Positions 30,006 through 39,917 of a DNA stretch of 46,787 bases are shown one piece after another. The notes below the pieces were generated by a model, which saw only the letters and a program-made list of their open reading frames with translations, made no database searches and was not told the DNA's origin. Source of the DNA: Candidatus Competibacter phosphatis (GTDB taxonomy: Bacteria; Pseudomonadota; Gammaproteobacteria; Competibacterales; Competibacteraceae); the NCBI RefSeq assembly GCF_012939995.1, contig NZ_SPMZ01000007.1, positions 1 through 46,787 on the forward strand, given 5' to 3'. Position 1 is the first letter of the stretch. Every line of letters starts with the position of its first letter. Position numbers and translations under genes: made by a program.

Positions 30006-30968
30006 ATGTTCAGGGCGTTGCGGCAACGCTTCGAAGCTTGGGTAACGCGCGGCCAGCGGCCAGCTCGTCAGCCGGTTCGACTGGATCGCCGCCGCATCTA
30101 CATTCTGCCGACCCGCCAGGGTTATGCATTCGCCCTGCTGTTGCTGCTGCTGTTTCTGTGGTCGATCAACTACAGCAACAGCATGGGTTTCGCCTTCACC
30201 TTTCTGTTGTCGGCGGTGGCGCTGAACAGCATGTGGCGGGCGCACAATAATTTGTTGGATCTGGTGATTCAGCCGAGTGGCGCCGAGCCGGTGTTCGCGG
30301 GGCAGGACGCCCAGTTCGGCTACCGACTGGACAATCCCGATACCGGGCCGCGCCATGGTGTCGCATTGCAATGGCGGGATCGATCGCCCCGTTATGCGGA
30401 TGTGCCGGCACGGGGTTCGACGACCGTGATTCTGGCTGTTCCCGCCGAACGTCGTGGTCGGTTGCGGCCGGGCCGGTTGCGCGTGCTGACCCGGTTTCCC
30501 CTCGGCTTGTTGCAAGCATGGAGTTGGGTGGAGTTCGAACAGGATTGTTTGGTTTATCCCCAACCTCGCGGTGGGCGGTCGCTGCCGGCGGCGATGGCGG
30601 GCGGCACCGGCAGCGGTATGGGCGAGCAGGGGACAGGCAGCGAGGATTACGCCGGTTTCCGACCTTACTCGCCCGGCGACTCGCCGCGCCGGATCGCCTG
30701 GCGGGCTGCGGCCCGCACCGATCGCCTGCTGGTCAAGCGCTTCACCGATCAGGCCCGGCCGGAGCTGTGGTTGGATTGGCGGCTGTTGGGGATGGAGCCG
30801 ATCGAGCCGCGTCTGGAGCAATTGTGTCAGTGGGTATTGAAGGCGGAAGGGGAAGGGTGCGAGTACGGCTTGCGCCTGCCTGGCCGGGAAATTCCGCCCG
30901 CGTCCGGCGAGATCCAGCGCCGCCGCTGTTTGGAAGCCCTGGCGCTGTTCGTCGGTGGCGATGGGTAG
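30006..30968 (+). CDS. DUF58 domain protein
   Basis: A 320-residue membrane-anchored protein. Two hydrophobic segments near residues 38-75 (YAFALLLLLLFLWSINYSNS, then MGFAFTFLLSAVALNSMW) precede a soluble region with the DUF58 signature: DYAGFRPYSPGDSPRRIAW followed by RAAARTDRLLVKRF. DUF58 proteins have a von Willebrand A-like fold in some models and pair with MoxR. It lies 12 bases after the MoxR gene and slightly overlaps possible earlier starts of the next gene. Confidence 0.93.
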   Translation: MFRALRQRFEAWVTRGQRPARQPVRLDRRRIYILPTRQGYAFALLLLLLFLWSINYSNSMGFAFTFLLSAVALNSMWRAHNNLLDLVIQPSGAEPVFAGQDAQFGYRLDNPDTGPRHGVALQWRDRSPRYADVPARGSTTVILAVPAERRGRLRPGRLRVLTRFPLGLLQAWSWVEFEQDCLVYPQPRGGRSLPAAMAGGTGSGMGEQGTGSEDYAGFRPYSPGDSPRRIAWRAAARTDRLLVKRFTDQARPELWLDWRLLGMEPIEPRLEQLCQWVLKAEGEGCEYGLRLPGREIPPASGEIQRRRCLEALALFVGGDG

Positions 30969-30981
30969 AGAGAGGTCGATC

Positions 30982-33002
30982 ATGCCCTGGAGCTGGCGGA
31001 AAAACCGGCCGGAACGAGCGAAAGCGGCCAAACTGCCGGAAGAGCCGCTGACCCGGTCGGCGCTGGCTTGGCTGTTGGCGGCATTGGTGCTGGCGGCGGC
31101 ACCACATGCTTCCGAACTGCCGATTTGGCTGAGCGTCCTGTTCGCCACGGTGGTTGGCTGGCGCGGATTCATCGCGCTGCGCGGCAAATCGCTGCCGCCG
31201 CGCTGGTTGCTGCTGCTGCTGGCGCTGCTGGCCGGTGCCGGGGTACTGATCGACTACCGGACCCTATTCGGCCGGGATGCCGGGGTGGCGTTGATGGTCG
31301 CGATGACTGCCTGCAAGCTATTGGAAACGCGTGTGCTGCGGGACGGTGTGGTGCTGGTGTTCCTGGGTTACCTGCTGGTGATGAGCAATCTGCTCTACAG
31401 CCAGGAAATCCCGATGGTGGCCTATCTGTTCGCGGCGGTGCTCGTCATGCTGGCGGCGCAGACCCTGATTCATCGCCCACACGCCGGTTTACGGGGAGTG
31501 GCCCCGTTGCGACTGGCTGGCATGATGGTGCTGCAAGCCATTCCGGTCATGTTGGTTCTGTTCATCTTGTTTCCCCGCATCCCCGGCCCGCTATGGGGTC
31601 TGCCCAAGGATGCCTACAAGGGGCGCACCGGTCTGTCCGACGAGATGATGCCCGGCACGGTCAGCGAGCTGGTTCGATCCGATACGGTGGCGTTTCGGGC
31701 ACGGTTCGCCGGTGCCACGCCGCCACCGAACCAGCGCTACTGGCGCGGGCCGGTCTTGTGGCGTTTCGATGGCCGCCGCTGGACCCGCCACGAGGAGTTG
31801 CCCGCGAATACTCCCACCTCCTTCGTGGCGGAAGGGGCGGCGGTGGATTATTCGGTCATTCTGGAACCGAGCAATCGGCGCTGGCTGTTTGCGCTGGACC
31901 TGCCCGCCCGCTTGCCGCCGCGCACCGGTATGACTGCCTCGTTTCAACTGTTGCGCGATCAGCCGATCAACGAGGTGTACCGTTACGAGATGCGGTCTTA
32001 TCCGAACTATCGTACCGGCGAACTGACGGCGGCGGAACGGTTTCGTGGCTTGCAACTGCCGGAGCGCGGCAATCCCCGCGCCAGGGCGCTGGCGGTACAG
32101 TGGCGCGAGCGCATGACCCGCCCCGAGGACCGGGTCGGCGCGGCACTGGCGTTGTTTCGGGAACAGGCGTTTTACTACACCCTGACGCCACCGCTGCTGG
32201 GCGCCGACAGCGTGGACGATTTCCTGTTTCGGACCCGCCAGGCTTTTGCGAGCATTACGCCAGCGCCTTTGTCTTTCTCATGCGGGCGACCGGGGTGCCG
32301 GCGCGGGTGGTGACCGGTTATCAGGGCGGGGAAGCGAACGATCTGGGCGGGTATTTCATCGTACGCCAGTCCGACGCGCATGCCTGGGCCGAAGTCTGGC
32401 TGGCGGAGCGCGGTTGGGCGCGGGTCGATCCGACGGCGGCGGTGGCGCCCAGCCGGGTGCGGGACGGATTGTACGCCGCGGTGGCCGATCCGGGGCTGTT
32501 GCCGTTTCTGGCGCGGCGCGGGGGCGGGGGTGAGTACGAGTGGCTGCGGCAACTGGCGCTGAGCTGGGATGCGTTGAACAACAGTTGGAACGAATGGGTG
32601 CTGGCCTACGGTCCCGACCGACAAAAGGAGTTTTTGTCGGGACTCGGTTTTGGGCCGGTGGATTGGGCCGAGATGACGGTGGCGATGACCGTGACCCTGG
32701 GTGGGTTCGGCCTGCTGGTCATCGGCTGGCGCTGGCGCCGGCGCGGCACCCGCGACCCGGTGGCGCGGGCTTGGCAGCGATTCTGCGCCCGGTTGGCCCG
32801 GCGCGGCTTGGCGCGCGGCCCACACGAGGGGCCGCTGGATTTCACCGAGCGAGTGGCCGCCAGCCGACCGGAACTAGCCGCTTCGGTGCGGGAGATCGGT
32901 CGGCTTTACGCCGCCCTACGCTATGGACCGACGGGCTCGCCGGCCGATGTGCGCCAACTGCAATGGCGGGCAGGGCGGTTTCGAGTTCGAACGCCCCGGT
33001 GA
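30982..33002 (+). pseudogene. TgpA-like membrane transglutaminase, frameshifted
   Basis: The first frame gives about six membrane helices then a periplasmic domain, and breaks after FLFRTRQ. In the next frame the catalytic core follows: GFCEHYASAFVFLMRATGVP (Cys), SDAHAWAEVWLAERGWARVD (His and Asp), then a membrane helix near MTVAMTVTLGGFGLLVIGW and a C-terminal tail. The GG at 32241-32242 should be GGG; one added G restores a 673-residue protein. ATG 30982 with AGAGAGG upstream is preferred over 30955 and 30961. TgpA of Pseudomonas is an essential periplasmic transglutaminase; a similar role is inferred. Confidence 0.88.
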
Positions 33003-33070
33003 GCGGTCAACGATCAAATTCATTTCATTCCGCCATGGATCTGGCGATCGGCGGTAGGAAGGCGAGGGCC

Positions 33071-33691
33071 TCAGCCTTCGGGCGGTAGGCCCAGCCGCTC
33101 GGCGGCCCGCACCAGATCCGCCACCGACTTGAGACCTAGCTTGCGCATCAGGCGCCCCCGGTGGACCTTGACGTTCTGCTCGCCGGTGCCCAGCGCTGCG
33201 GCGATCTGCTTGTTCAGCTTCCCGGCGATGACGTGGCCGAGCACCTCGCGCTCCCGTGGTGTCAGTAATGCCAGGCGCTTGCGCAGGTCCGCCAGGTCAT
33301 CGCTCTTCGCTCGCCGGTCCGCGCCGCGCTGTAGCGCGGCGCGGATCGCCCGCAGCAGGTCCGCCCCATCGACCGGCTTGGTCAGAAAGTCCTCGGCCCC
33401 GGCCTTGAGTGCGCGCACGCTCATCGGAATGTCGCCGCGACCGCTGAGGAACACGATGGGCAGATCGACGCCCCGCTCGCGCAGCCGCTCCTGAACCTGT
33501 AGGCCATCCATCTCGGGCATCGCCACATCCAGGACGAGACAGGCAGGACCTTTGGGGGGCGCTTGGGCGAGCAGCTCCCGCGCGCTGGCAAAGGACTGCA
33601 CCGCAAGTCCCTGGGCACGCAGCAGTCGGGTCAGGGCTTTGCGCATCTCCGGCTCGTCGTCGAGCAGGTAGACTACCGGTTCGTCGCTCAC
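33071..33691 (-). CDS. FixJ/NarL-type response regulator
   Basis: A 206-residue DNA-binding regulator. The receiver domain has YLLDDEPEMRKALTRLLRA, the phospho-acceptor Asp in CLVLDVAMPEMDGLQV, FLSGRGDIPMSVRALKAGAE and the lysine in FLTKPVDG. The LuxR-type helix-turn-helix is LTPREREVLGHVIAGKLNKQ followed by IAAALGTGEQNVKVHRGRLM. Its ATG overlaps the stop of the histidine kinase gene, so the pair is translationally coupled. It points away from the outer-membrane and sulfatase genes, which it may control. Confidence 0.94.
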   Translation of the reverse strand: MSDEPVVYLLDDEPEMRKALTRLLRAQGLAVQSFASARELLAQAPPKGPACLVLDVAMPEMDGLQVQERLRERGVDLPIVFLSGRGDIPMSVRALKAGAEDFLTKPVDGADLLRAIRAALQRGADRRAKSDDLADLRKRLALLTPREREVLGHVIAGKLNKQIAAALGTGEQNVKVHRGRLMRKLGLKSVADLVRAAERLGLPPEG

Positions 33692-35523
33692 GACGCGGCC
33701 CCGCCGCTCGGCAGCGAAAAGGCGATCGTGGCTCCACGCGGGGGTGTCGGCTCGGCCCAGACCCGTCCCCCATGGCTGCTCAGAATGGAGCGCACGATGG
33801 CCAGACCCAGGCCGAGCCCTCCGGGTTTGGTGGTGTAGAGCGCGTCGAAGATGCGCTGCGGATCCGGTAGTCCGCAGCCATTGTCCGCGATCGCGACGGT
33901 GATGCCTTGCGCATCCGCCCGGGCGGTCACCGAGATCCGACGCTGGCCGGCGGGGTTCTCGGCCACCGCGGCGCAGGCGTTGTCGACGAGATTGACCAGG
34001 ACCTGCTCGATCAGGATACGGTCCGCCTGCACCGGAGGCAGACCCGGGCTCAAGCTCAAATCCACCCGCACCCCCAGGTCGTCGATCTCGTTGCCGAGCA
34101 ATTCGAGTACCCGCACGATCGCGTCGTCGAGCCGCAGTGGCTCACGTTGGGGTTCGCCGCGATCGACGAGTGCGCGCAGGTGGCGAATCACCTCGGCCGC
34201 GCGGTGATCCGCGCTCGCGATGTCCGCCAGGATCTCCCGCAGCTCGTCCAGGTCCGGCGAGTCTCCATTCAAGAGAGCCTGGGCCGCCTCGGCGTTGGCC
34301 AGGATCGTGCCCAGCGGTTGGTTCAGTTCGTGGGCGAGGGCGGCGGAAAGCTCGGCTGCGGTTTCCGCCCTGGACAGGCGCTCAAGCCGTGTCCGTTGAC
34401 GGCAAATGTTGTCGAACTGGTCCATGCGTGCCGTGATGTCGACGCTCACCCCCATCAGGGTTCTCGAAGTCCCGTCGCTCTCGCCGACACCGCGCCCCAG
34501 GGAGGCAAGCCAGCGGGTGCCGCCATCAGCGTCGAGAACCCGAAACTCGGCACGGTATCGTTCGTTGGTGCCCAGCGCCGCTTCCACCAGTTGCTCCAGG
34601 CATGCCCGGTCTCGAGGATGCACCTGCTTCAGGAAGTCGGCCAGGGCCAGCTCGCCGTCGGGGGCCAGCCCGAAGAGTTCCCGGGTCTTGGGCGTGGCCG
34701 AAACGGCCTTCGATCGGGCGTCGAGGCTCCAGAACCCGACATCGGCGGCCTCCGCCGCCAGGCTCAGGCGTTGCTCGCTGAGGCCCAGGGCGGCGTCCTT
34801 GAGGCGCAGGTCGCGCTCTGCCCGTGCGGCCCGCGGCAGCCCCAGGCTCAGCTCGGCGCCGATGACCAAGGCGAGCAGCAGGAACAAGGGCGTGATCAGG
34901 ATCGGCATTCGAACGAAGCCCCAGAACACCGAGACGACCTGCACGGTGCCGATCAAGACGATAACCAGCAGGGCGCTCGCCAGCGCCAGCGAGCGTGCGC
35001 CCTCTCCGCGTCGCCAGGCACTGATGCCGCAGTCGATGATGAACAGCATCGCCAACACCAAGCTCGCCTGACCGACCGCCATCCAGGGATTGGGGACCCC
35101 GATGGCTATGGCGACCGGCTCTCCCAGCAGACTGACGCGCTCGATTCCGGTCAGCGCGGCGTAGTTCAGATTCGGCCCGGAGCCGAAGGCCGCCGCCAGG
35201 GCCAGGGTGCGCAGGGCAACGGCGAGCCAACCCAGCACCAGAAAGCGCGGCCGCAGGCGGAGATACACGAGGCCCACCAGAGCGACGAAGCCGGACCAGA
35301 TCGGGACCTGGAACCAACGCAACGCCGTTGCATAGTCCATTGGCGTTTGGGCGTGCATCATCCACAGCTCCGTCCCCGCGACCCCGACGATGCTGACCTC
35401 CAGCACCGCAAGCATCAGGTAGGACCAGGCCTCCCGCTGAACGAGCCAGGCCCCGAGATAGAGGCCGGCGATCGTTGCCGACAGTGTCCCGATGATGACA
35501 TAGAGAATCGTGATCCAACCCAT
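33688..35523 (-). CDS. Membrane sensor histidine kinase with PAS domain
   Basis: A 611-residue kinase. Seven or more hydrophobic segments fill the first ~270 residues (from MGWITILYVIIGTLSATIAG to MPILITPLFLLLALVIGAEL). Next comes a PAS domain around AADVGFWSLDARSKAVSATP, then the H-box AALAHELNQPLGTILANAEA, the N-box LVNLVDNACAAVAE and G-boxes VAIADNGCGLPDP and GGLGLGLAIVRSI. ATG 35523 has GGAGAGAGG upstream. The soluble region resembles FixL-like kinases, while the ligand seen by the membrane domain is unknown. A 7-bp hairpin (35538-35555) lies in its leader. Confidence 0.93.
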   Translation of the reverse strand: MGWITILYVIIGTLSATIAGLYLGAWLVQREAWSYLMLAVLEVSIVGVAGTELWMMHAQTPMDYATALRWFQVPIWSGFVALVGLVYLRLRPRFLVLGWLAVALRTLALAAAFGSGPNLNYAALTGIERVSLLGEPVAIAIGVPNPWMAVGQASLVLAMLFIIDCGISAWRRGEGARSLALASALLVIVLIGTVQVVSVFWGFVRMPILITPLFLLLALVIGAELSLGLPRAARAERDLRLKDAALGLSEQRLSLAAEAADVGFWSLDARSKAVSATPKTRELFGLAPDGELALADFLKQVHPRDRACLEQLVEAALGTNERYRAEFRVLDADGGTRWLASLGRGVGESDGTSRTLMGVSVDITARMDQFDNICRQRTRLERLSRAETAAELSAALAHELNQPLGTILANAEAAQALLNGDSPDLDELREILADIASADHRAAEVIRHLRALVDRGEPQREPLRLDDAIVRVLELLGNEIDDLGVRVDLSLSPGLPPVQADRILIEQVLVNLVDNACAAVAENPAGQRRISVTARADAQGITVAIADNGCGLPDPQRIFDALYTTKPGGLGLGLAIVRSILSSHGGRVWAEPTPPRGATIAFSLPSGGAAS

Positions 35524-35722
35524 CCTCTCTCCAGGCCCCCGGCGGCTGCGCCGGGCATTGAACCAAAGTGCAATTTTACCGGGCGTGCGGCTTGTGTAAC
35601 CTCTTAAAATTCGACCGCTCGATCGGGCCGGGACATCGGCCAGCTTGACTGCGGTGAAGGTGCCCCTGATTTCAAGTGATTGAGCAGCGATCGCTCTCCC
35701 GAAAATCGTCGAGCCAACGCCC

Positions 35723-36469
35723 GTGACGCCAAGAATCAAGCTCTTCGCATTGAGTATGACCGCGCTGTTGTCCGTGCCGGTTGCGGCGCAGGACGCCGGC
35801 TGGAGCTTCGCGCTCTCGCCCTACGCCTGGACGCCGGGCCTCACGAGTTCGGCCGAAACGGCGTGGGGAACGGTTGAAGTCGACAAAAGCATCGGAGACG
35901 TACTCTCCGATCTCGATATTGCCTTCATGGGCGCGTTCGAAGCGCGCAACGGTCGCTGGAGCCTGATCGCCGACCTGTTCTACGCCGACCTCTCGCAAAG
36001 TCGCTCGACCCCGCTCGGCATACTCTTTTCGCGAGCGGAGATCGAAACCGAAGCGAAGCTTCTGAGCGGATACGCCGGCTATCGGGTCTTCGAGAGCGGC
36101 CAGGTCGCCGTCGACTTGATGGCCGGCTTCCGGGTCAACTCCGTAAACCTCGACTTATCCCTCGCGCCGGGCCTGCTCACGGGTCAACGCTTTGGGATGA
36201 GCGAGACCTGGGTCGATCCACTGATCGGCGGGCGGGCGCGCTTCGACATCACCGACCGGTGGTTCGCGACGTTCTTCGCCGACATCGGCGGTTTCCGGAC
36301 CGGCTCCGACTTGACCTGGCAGATATTCGGGAGCTTCGGCTATCAGTTTAACGAGCGCTGGTCGGTCCAGGGCGGGTGGCGCTATGTCGCCATCGAGAAG
36401 ACGATCGACGGGCGCGACGTCGAGATCGACTTGAACGGCCCGCTGCTCGGCTTCACGGTACGGTTCTGA
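35723..36469 (+). CDS. Outer-membrane beta-barrel protein
   Basis: A 248-residue protein with a signal peptide (IKLFALSMTALLSVPVAAQ). The mature part alternates hydrophobic and polar residues in strands with terminal aromatic residues, such as WSFALSPYAWTPGL, then WSLIADLFYADLSQ, WFATFFADIGGFRTGSDLTW and YQFNERWSVQGGWRYV, ending FTVRF with C-terminal Phe, a typical barrel signature. No closer family can be named. It begins at GTG 35723 and is divergent from the kinase gene. It precedes the sulfatase gene by 89 bases. Confidence 0.85.
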   Translation: MTPRIKLFALSMTALLSVPVAAQDAGWSFALSPYAWTPGLTSSAETAWGTVEVDKSIGDVLSDLDIAFMGAFEARNGRWSLIADLFYADLSQSRSTPLGILFSRAEIETEAKLLSGYAGYRVFESGQVAVDLMAGFRVNSVNLDLSLAPGLLTGQRFGMSETWVDPLIGGRARFDITDRWFATFFADIGGFRTGSDLTWQIFGSFGYQFNERWSVQGGWRYVAIEKTIDGRDVEIDLNGPLLGFTVRF

Positions 36470-36558
36470 TGCGCGGGCCGCACGAACCTTCACCCGCTCC
36501 TGCCCTCTACGTCCGGCTCGGATGCATCCTTCCCATACACCTTGAGAGGAAAAGCTTA

Positions 36559-38946
36559 ATGAAGGCCAGACTACCCGTCATCATGTTCGGCTTCCTCGTC
36601 GTCACCGGCGTGGCGGGTGTTGCGTCCGGGGCCGAATCCCCTGCCAGCACCACCCAGGCGCAAAGCTTCACCCTGCAGCGCGGGGAACACCTCTCCGGCC
36701 TCTGCGCCCAGATCCGTCAGGCTGGGATCAACGTCACGGTCCCCGATTGCGTCAGGCAGATCCTGTTCGCCAACAGGGACTGGTTCGCGCAACGGTTCGG
36801 CTATGTGTGGAAGGACCTCCAGTCCGTGAATCTGGATTCCGCCGTTCGCCTCTGGTCGGAGATCCCCTACGTGATGCCGGTGGGGCTGGTGGCGGGCAAG
36901 CCAATGGCGACCGAGCCCGCGCCGGAGGCCCAACCACCGCGGGCTGCCGCGAACGCGTCTCCCAGCGGGCATTTCGATCCGCAAGGCAAGGTGCCTTCCA
37001 CATTCACGATCGAGTTGCGCAAGGGCCTCAAGGCCACGCTGCCGTTCGAGGACCGGCGCGACTTCGAGGAAGCGAAGAAAGGCTTCATCGCCGAGCCACC
37101 ATACACGAAGATCATGGCCGATGCCGGCCATGTGGCCTGGGACATGGGCAGCTACCAGTGGCTGCTGAAGGACCAAGACTTCGACTCCATCAACCCGTCG
37201 CTGCAGCGCCAGGCCGTTCTCAACATGGCCTACGGCCTGTATGAAGTCGTGCCGGGGCATATCTACCAGGTGCGTGGCTACGATCTTGCCAACATCAGCT
37301 TCATCAAGGGCGACACCGGCTGGATCGTCTTCGATCCGCTGACCGCCAAGGAGACGGCGCGGGCGGCGCTCGAATTCATCAACGAGAAGCTCGGCAAGCG
37401 GCCAGTCGTCGCGGTCGTGTACTCCCACTCACATGGCGATCACTTCGGCGGCGTGCGCGGCGTGGTCGACGAGGCCGACGTCACCAGCGGCAAGGTGTTG
37501 GTGATCGCGCCCGAGCACTTCCTTGAGGCGGCGATATCCGAGAACGTTTTCGCGGGCAACGCGATGTCGCGGCGCCTGCAATGGCAGTACTCCATGCTGC
37601 TGGAGCGCAATCCGTTCGGCCACGTTGACCAGGCGATTGGCAAGAACATCGCCAACGGCAACACTGGGCTCATCGCGCCGAACCATATCATCGGCAAGGA
37701 CATCGAAGAGATGACGGTCGACGGCGTGAAGATGGTGTTCCAGAACGCGCCGGACACCGAGGCACCGGTCGAGATGAACACCTACTTCCCGCAGTTCAAG
37801 GCGTTCTGGGGCTCCGAGATCATTACCGGAACGATCCACAACATCTACACACTCCGCGGCGCGTCGGTACGCAACGCGCTCAACTGGTCGAAGGAGATCA
37901 ACGAAGCGCTCTACAAGTTCGGCCAGGAAGCAGAGGTGATGTTCGCCTCGCACAGTTGGCCTCGCTGGGGCAACGATCGCATCCAGGAGGTGATGCGGGC
38001 ACAACGCGACGCCTACGCCAATCTCAACAACCAGACGCTCCACTACGCGAACCTGGGCGTGACGATCAACGAGATCCAGAACGTCTACGAAGTCCCGAAG
38101 AGCCTGCGGCAGCAGTGGGCCGCGCGCAGCTACCACGGCGATGTGCAGAACAACGTGCGCGGCGTGATCAACCGTTTTCTCGGGCACTACGACGGCAACC
38201 CGACCAACCTGATCCCGCTGTCGCCCGCCGACTCGGCCCCGCTCTATGTGGAGATGATGGGCGGCGCCGAGAAGATCATCCCACGCGCCCAGCAGCTCTA
38301 TGACGAGGGGGCCTATCTCTACGCCACCGAGATCCTCAACAAGCTGGTGTTTGCCGAGCCGAAAAACCAGGCTGCAAGGCGGCTTCTCGCCGACACCTTC
38401 GAGCAGCTCGGCTACCAGGCGGAGAGCACCAGTGTGCGCAACAGCTTCCTGCAGGGTGCCTACGAGCTGCGCAACGGCCTGCCGGGCGGCGTCCCGCCCC
38501 GCTCCACCGGCCCGGATGTGGTCCGCGCGATGTCGACCGAGCAGTGGCTCGACTTCATCGGCATCAGCATGGACCCGAAGAAGGCCGAGGAGCTCAAGTT
38601 CACGATCAACCTCGTGACGCCGGACAACGGCGAGCAGTACGCCGTCGAGATGAGCAACGCGACGCTCACCACCATCAAGGGCTTCCAGGCGAAGAACCCG
38701 GACCTCACCATCACGGTGAACCGTGCCGACCTCAATGGAGTGATGATGGGACAGACGTCGTTCGACGACCTGATCAAGGCCGGCAAGGCGAAGTTCGACG
38801 GCGACCGCACGGGCTTCGACCAGTTGCGCTCGATTCTGGTGCCGTTTACGCCGGACTTCGAGATCCTGCCGGGCACGGCGCCGCAGCAGCACGCTGCCTC
38901 CCCCAAGCCATTCGAGCTGCCGGGCGATCTCATCGACGTCGACTGA
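36559..38946 (+). CDS. Secreted alkyl/aryl-sulfatase-like enzyme (SdsA1/BDS1 type)
   Basis: A 795-residue metallo-beta-lactamase-fold hydrolase. A signal peptide (residues 1-25) is followed by an unusual region of about 130 residues, including a LysM-like start (FTLQRGEHLSGLCAQ) and a Pro/Ala-rich linker. The type III alkylsulfatase part then has YSHSHGDHFGG (His290, His292, Asp294, His295), IAPEHFLEAAISENVFAGNA, the dimerisation region, and a C-terminal SCP2-like domain (from about STEQWLDFIGISMDPKKAEE). It would release alcohols from sulfate esters such as alkyl sulfates. SdsA1 of Pseudomonas is about 658 residues, so this is ~140 longer. ATG 36559 has AGAGGAAA upstream. Confidence 0.92.
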   Translation: MKARLPVIMFGFLVVTGVAGVASGAESPASTTQAQSFTLQRGEHLSGLCAQIRQAGINVTVPDCVRQILFANRDWFAQRFGYVWKDLQSVNLDSAVRLWSEIPYVMPVGLVAGKPMATEPAPEAQPPRAAANASPSGHFDPQGKVPSTFTIELRKGLKATLPFEDRRDFEEAKKGFIAEPPYTKIMADAGHVAWDMGSYQWLLKDQDFDSINPSLQRQAVLNMAYGLYEVVPGHIYQVRGYDLANISFIKGDTGWIVFDPLTAKETARAALEFINEKLGKRPVVAVVYSHSHGDHFGGVRGVVDEADVTSGKVLVIAPEHFLEAAISENVFAGNAMSRRLQWQYSMLLERNPFGHVDQAIGKNIANGNTGLIAPNHIIGKDIEEMTVDGVKMVFQNAPDTEAPVEMNTYFPQFKAFWGSEIITGTIHNIYTLRGASVRNALNWSKEINEALYKFGQEAEVMFASHSWPRWGNDRIQEVMRAQRDAYANLNNQTLHYANLGVTINEIQNVYEVPKSLRQQWAARSYHGDVQNNVRGVINRFLGHYDGNPTNLIPLSPADSAPLYVEMMGGAEKIIPRAQQLYDEGAYLYATEILNKLVFAEPKNQAARRLLADTFEQLGYQAESTSVRNSFLQGAYELRNGLPGGVPPRSTGPDVVRAMSTEQWLDFIGISMDPKKAEELKFTINLVTPDNGEQYAVEMSNATLTTIKGFQAKNPDLTITVNRADLNGVMMGQTSFDDLIKAGKAKFDGDRTGFDQLRSILVPFTPDFEILPGTAPQQHAASPKPFELPGDLIDVD

Positions 38947-39026
38947 TGGACGATCAACTAGGGGCGCGGCTAAGATCAAGGCACCAGAAGTGATATTTGT
39001 TCCTGTTCTCCGTGCGGAGCAATGAA

Positions 39027-39860
39027 ATGCGAATCTCGATCAAATCGAAGCAAGCCTTGCGGGTACTGACCCTGTTGATCGGCGCGTTCGGCGGCGTTGG
39101 CCAGGGCGTGCGAGCCGAGGAGCTCGTGATTCCACTGGAGGTGCCGCAGCTCAACTTCATTGGGGTCGGGGTGGGTGCTTATCCCGACTACCTCGGCTCG
39201 GCCGACTACGATGTCGGCGCCGCTCCGTTCGGGCGCTTCTCACTCGGAGGCGAGCGCTTCGTGCGCCTGCTCGGCAACGAGGCGCGCATCAACCTGCTCG
39301 ATAACCCTAATTGGCAGTTTGGCCCAGCCGCGCTATGGCGCCTCAGCCGCGAGGATGTGGAGAATCCGGTCGTCAACAAGGTCCACGAGATCGACGATGC
39401 CATCAACCTCGGCCTCTTCGGCGGCTACGTCTGGCACGACCCGGATGAGATCCGCAGGTTGGCTGGTGTCGGTGCCTGGGCCTTGGGGGATGTCAGCGGT
39501 GTCGACAACGGCTGGACGGCGGGGATCAACGCCTACGCGACACAACCCGTCGCCCGGATGGTCACCCTCGCCGGCGGTGCCGCCTTCACCTATGGCAGCG
39601 GCAATTACATGAAGGAGTATTTCGGGGTGACCCCGGCGGATTCGCTCGCGAGCGGCCTCCCAGTCTATGTCCCCGGGGGCGGCGCGCGCGACGTGCGCGG
39701 ATGGGGCGCGGCCGTGCTCTCGTTGAGTCTGCACTGGCATTTGGGTGTTGGCGTCATGTACTCGCGCCTGGTCGGCGACGCTGCGGACAGCCCACTGGTC
39801 GCGCTGGAGGGGTCGAAGAACCAATGGATCTACGGCTTGGGTACTCTCTACGCTTGGTAA
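39027..39860 (+). CDS. MipA/OmpV family outer-membrane protein
   Basis: A 277-residue beta-barrel protein with a signal peptide (LRVLTLLIGAFGGVGQGVRA). Family features are NFIGVGVGAYPDYLGSADYD near the start, then RLLGNEARINLLDNPNWQFG and LGVGVMYSRLVGDAADSPLV near the end, closing with an aromatic residue (LYAW). ATG 39027 follows GGAGC; an earlier in-frame TTG at 38997 is less likely. MipA/OmpV proteins are outer-membrane scaffolds or porin-like proteins. It lies 80 bases after the sulfatase and likely shares its transcript. Confidence 0.9.
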   Translation: MRISIKSKQALRVLTLLIGAFGGVGQGVRAEELVIPLEVPQLNFIGVGVGAYPDYLGSADYDVGAAPFGRFSLGGERFVRLLGNEARINLLDNPNWQFGPAALWRLSREDVENPVVNKVHEIDDAINLGLFGGYVWHDPDEIRRLAGVGAWALGDVSGVDNGWTAGINAYATQPVARMVTLAGGAAFTYGSGNYMKEYFGVTPADSLASGLPVYVPGGGARDVRGWGAAVLSLSLHWHLGVGVMYSRLVGDAADSPLVALEGSKNQWIYGLGTLYAW

Positions 39861-39917
39861 GCGGCATCGAACGTTTTTTTCGAACCCGAGCACATCGGGC
39901 GGCCCCGCAAACATCGG

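Noticed and set aside
33907..35607. 566-residue open frame on the plus strand
   Set aside because: Antisense to the histidine kinase, low-complexity Gln/His/Gly/Arg composition, no ribosome-binding site.
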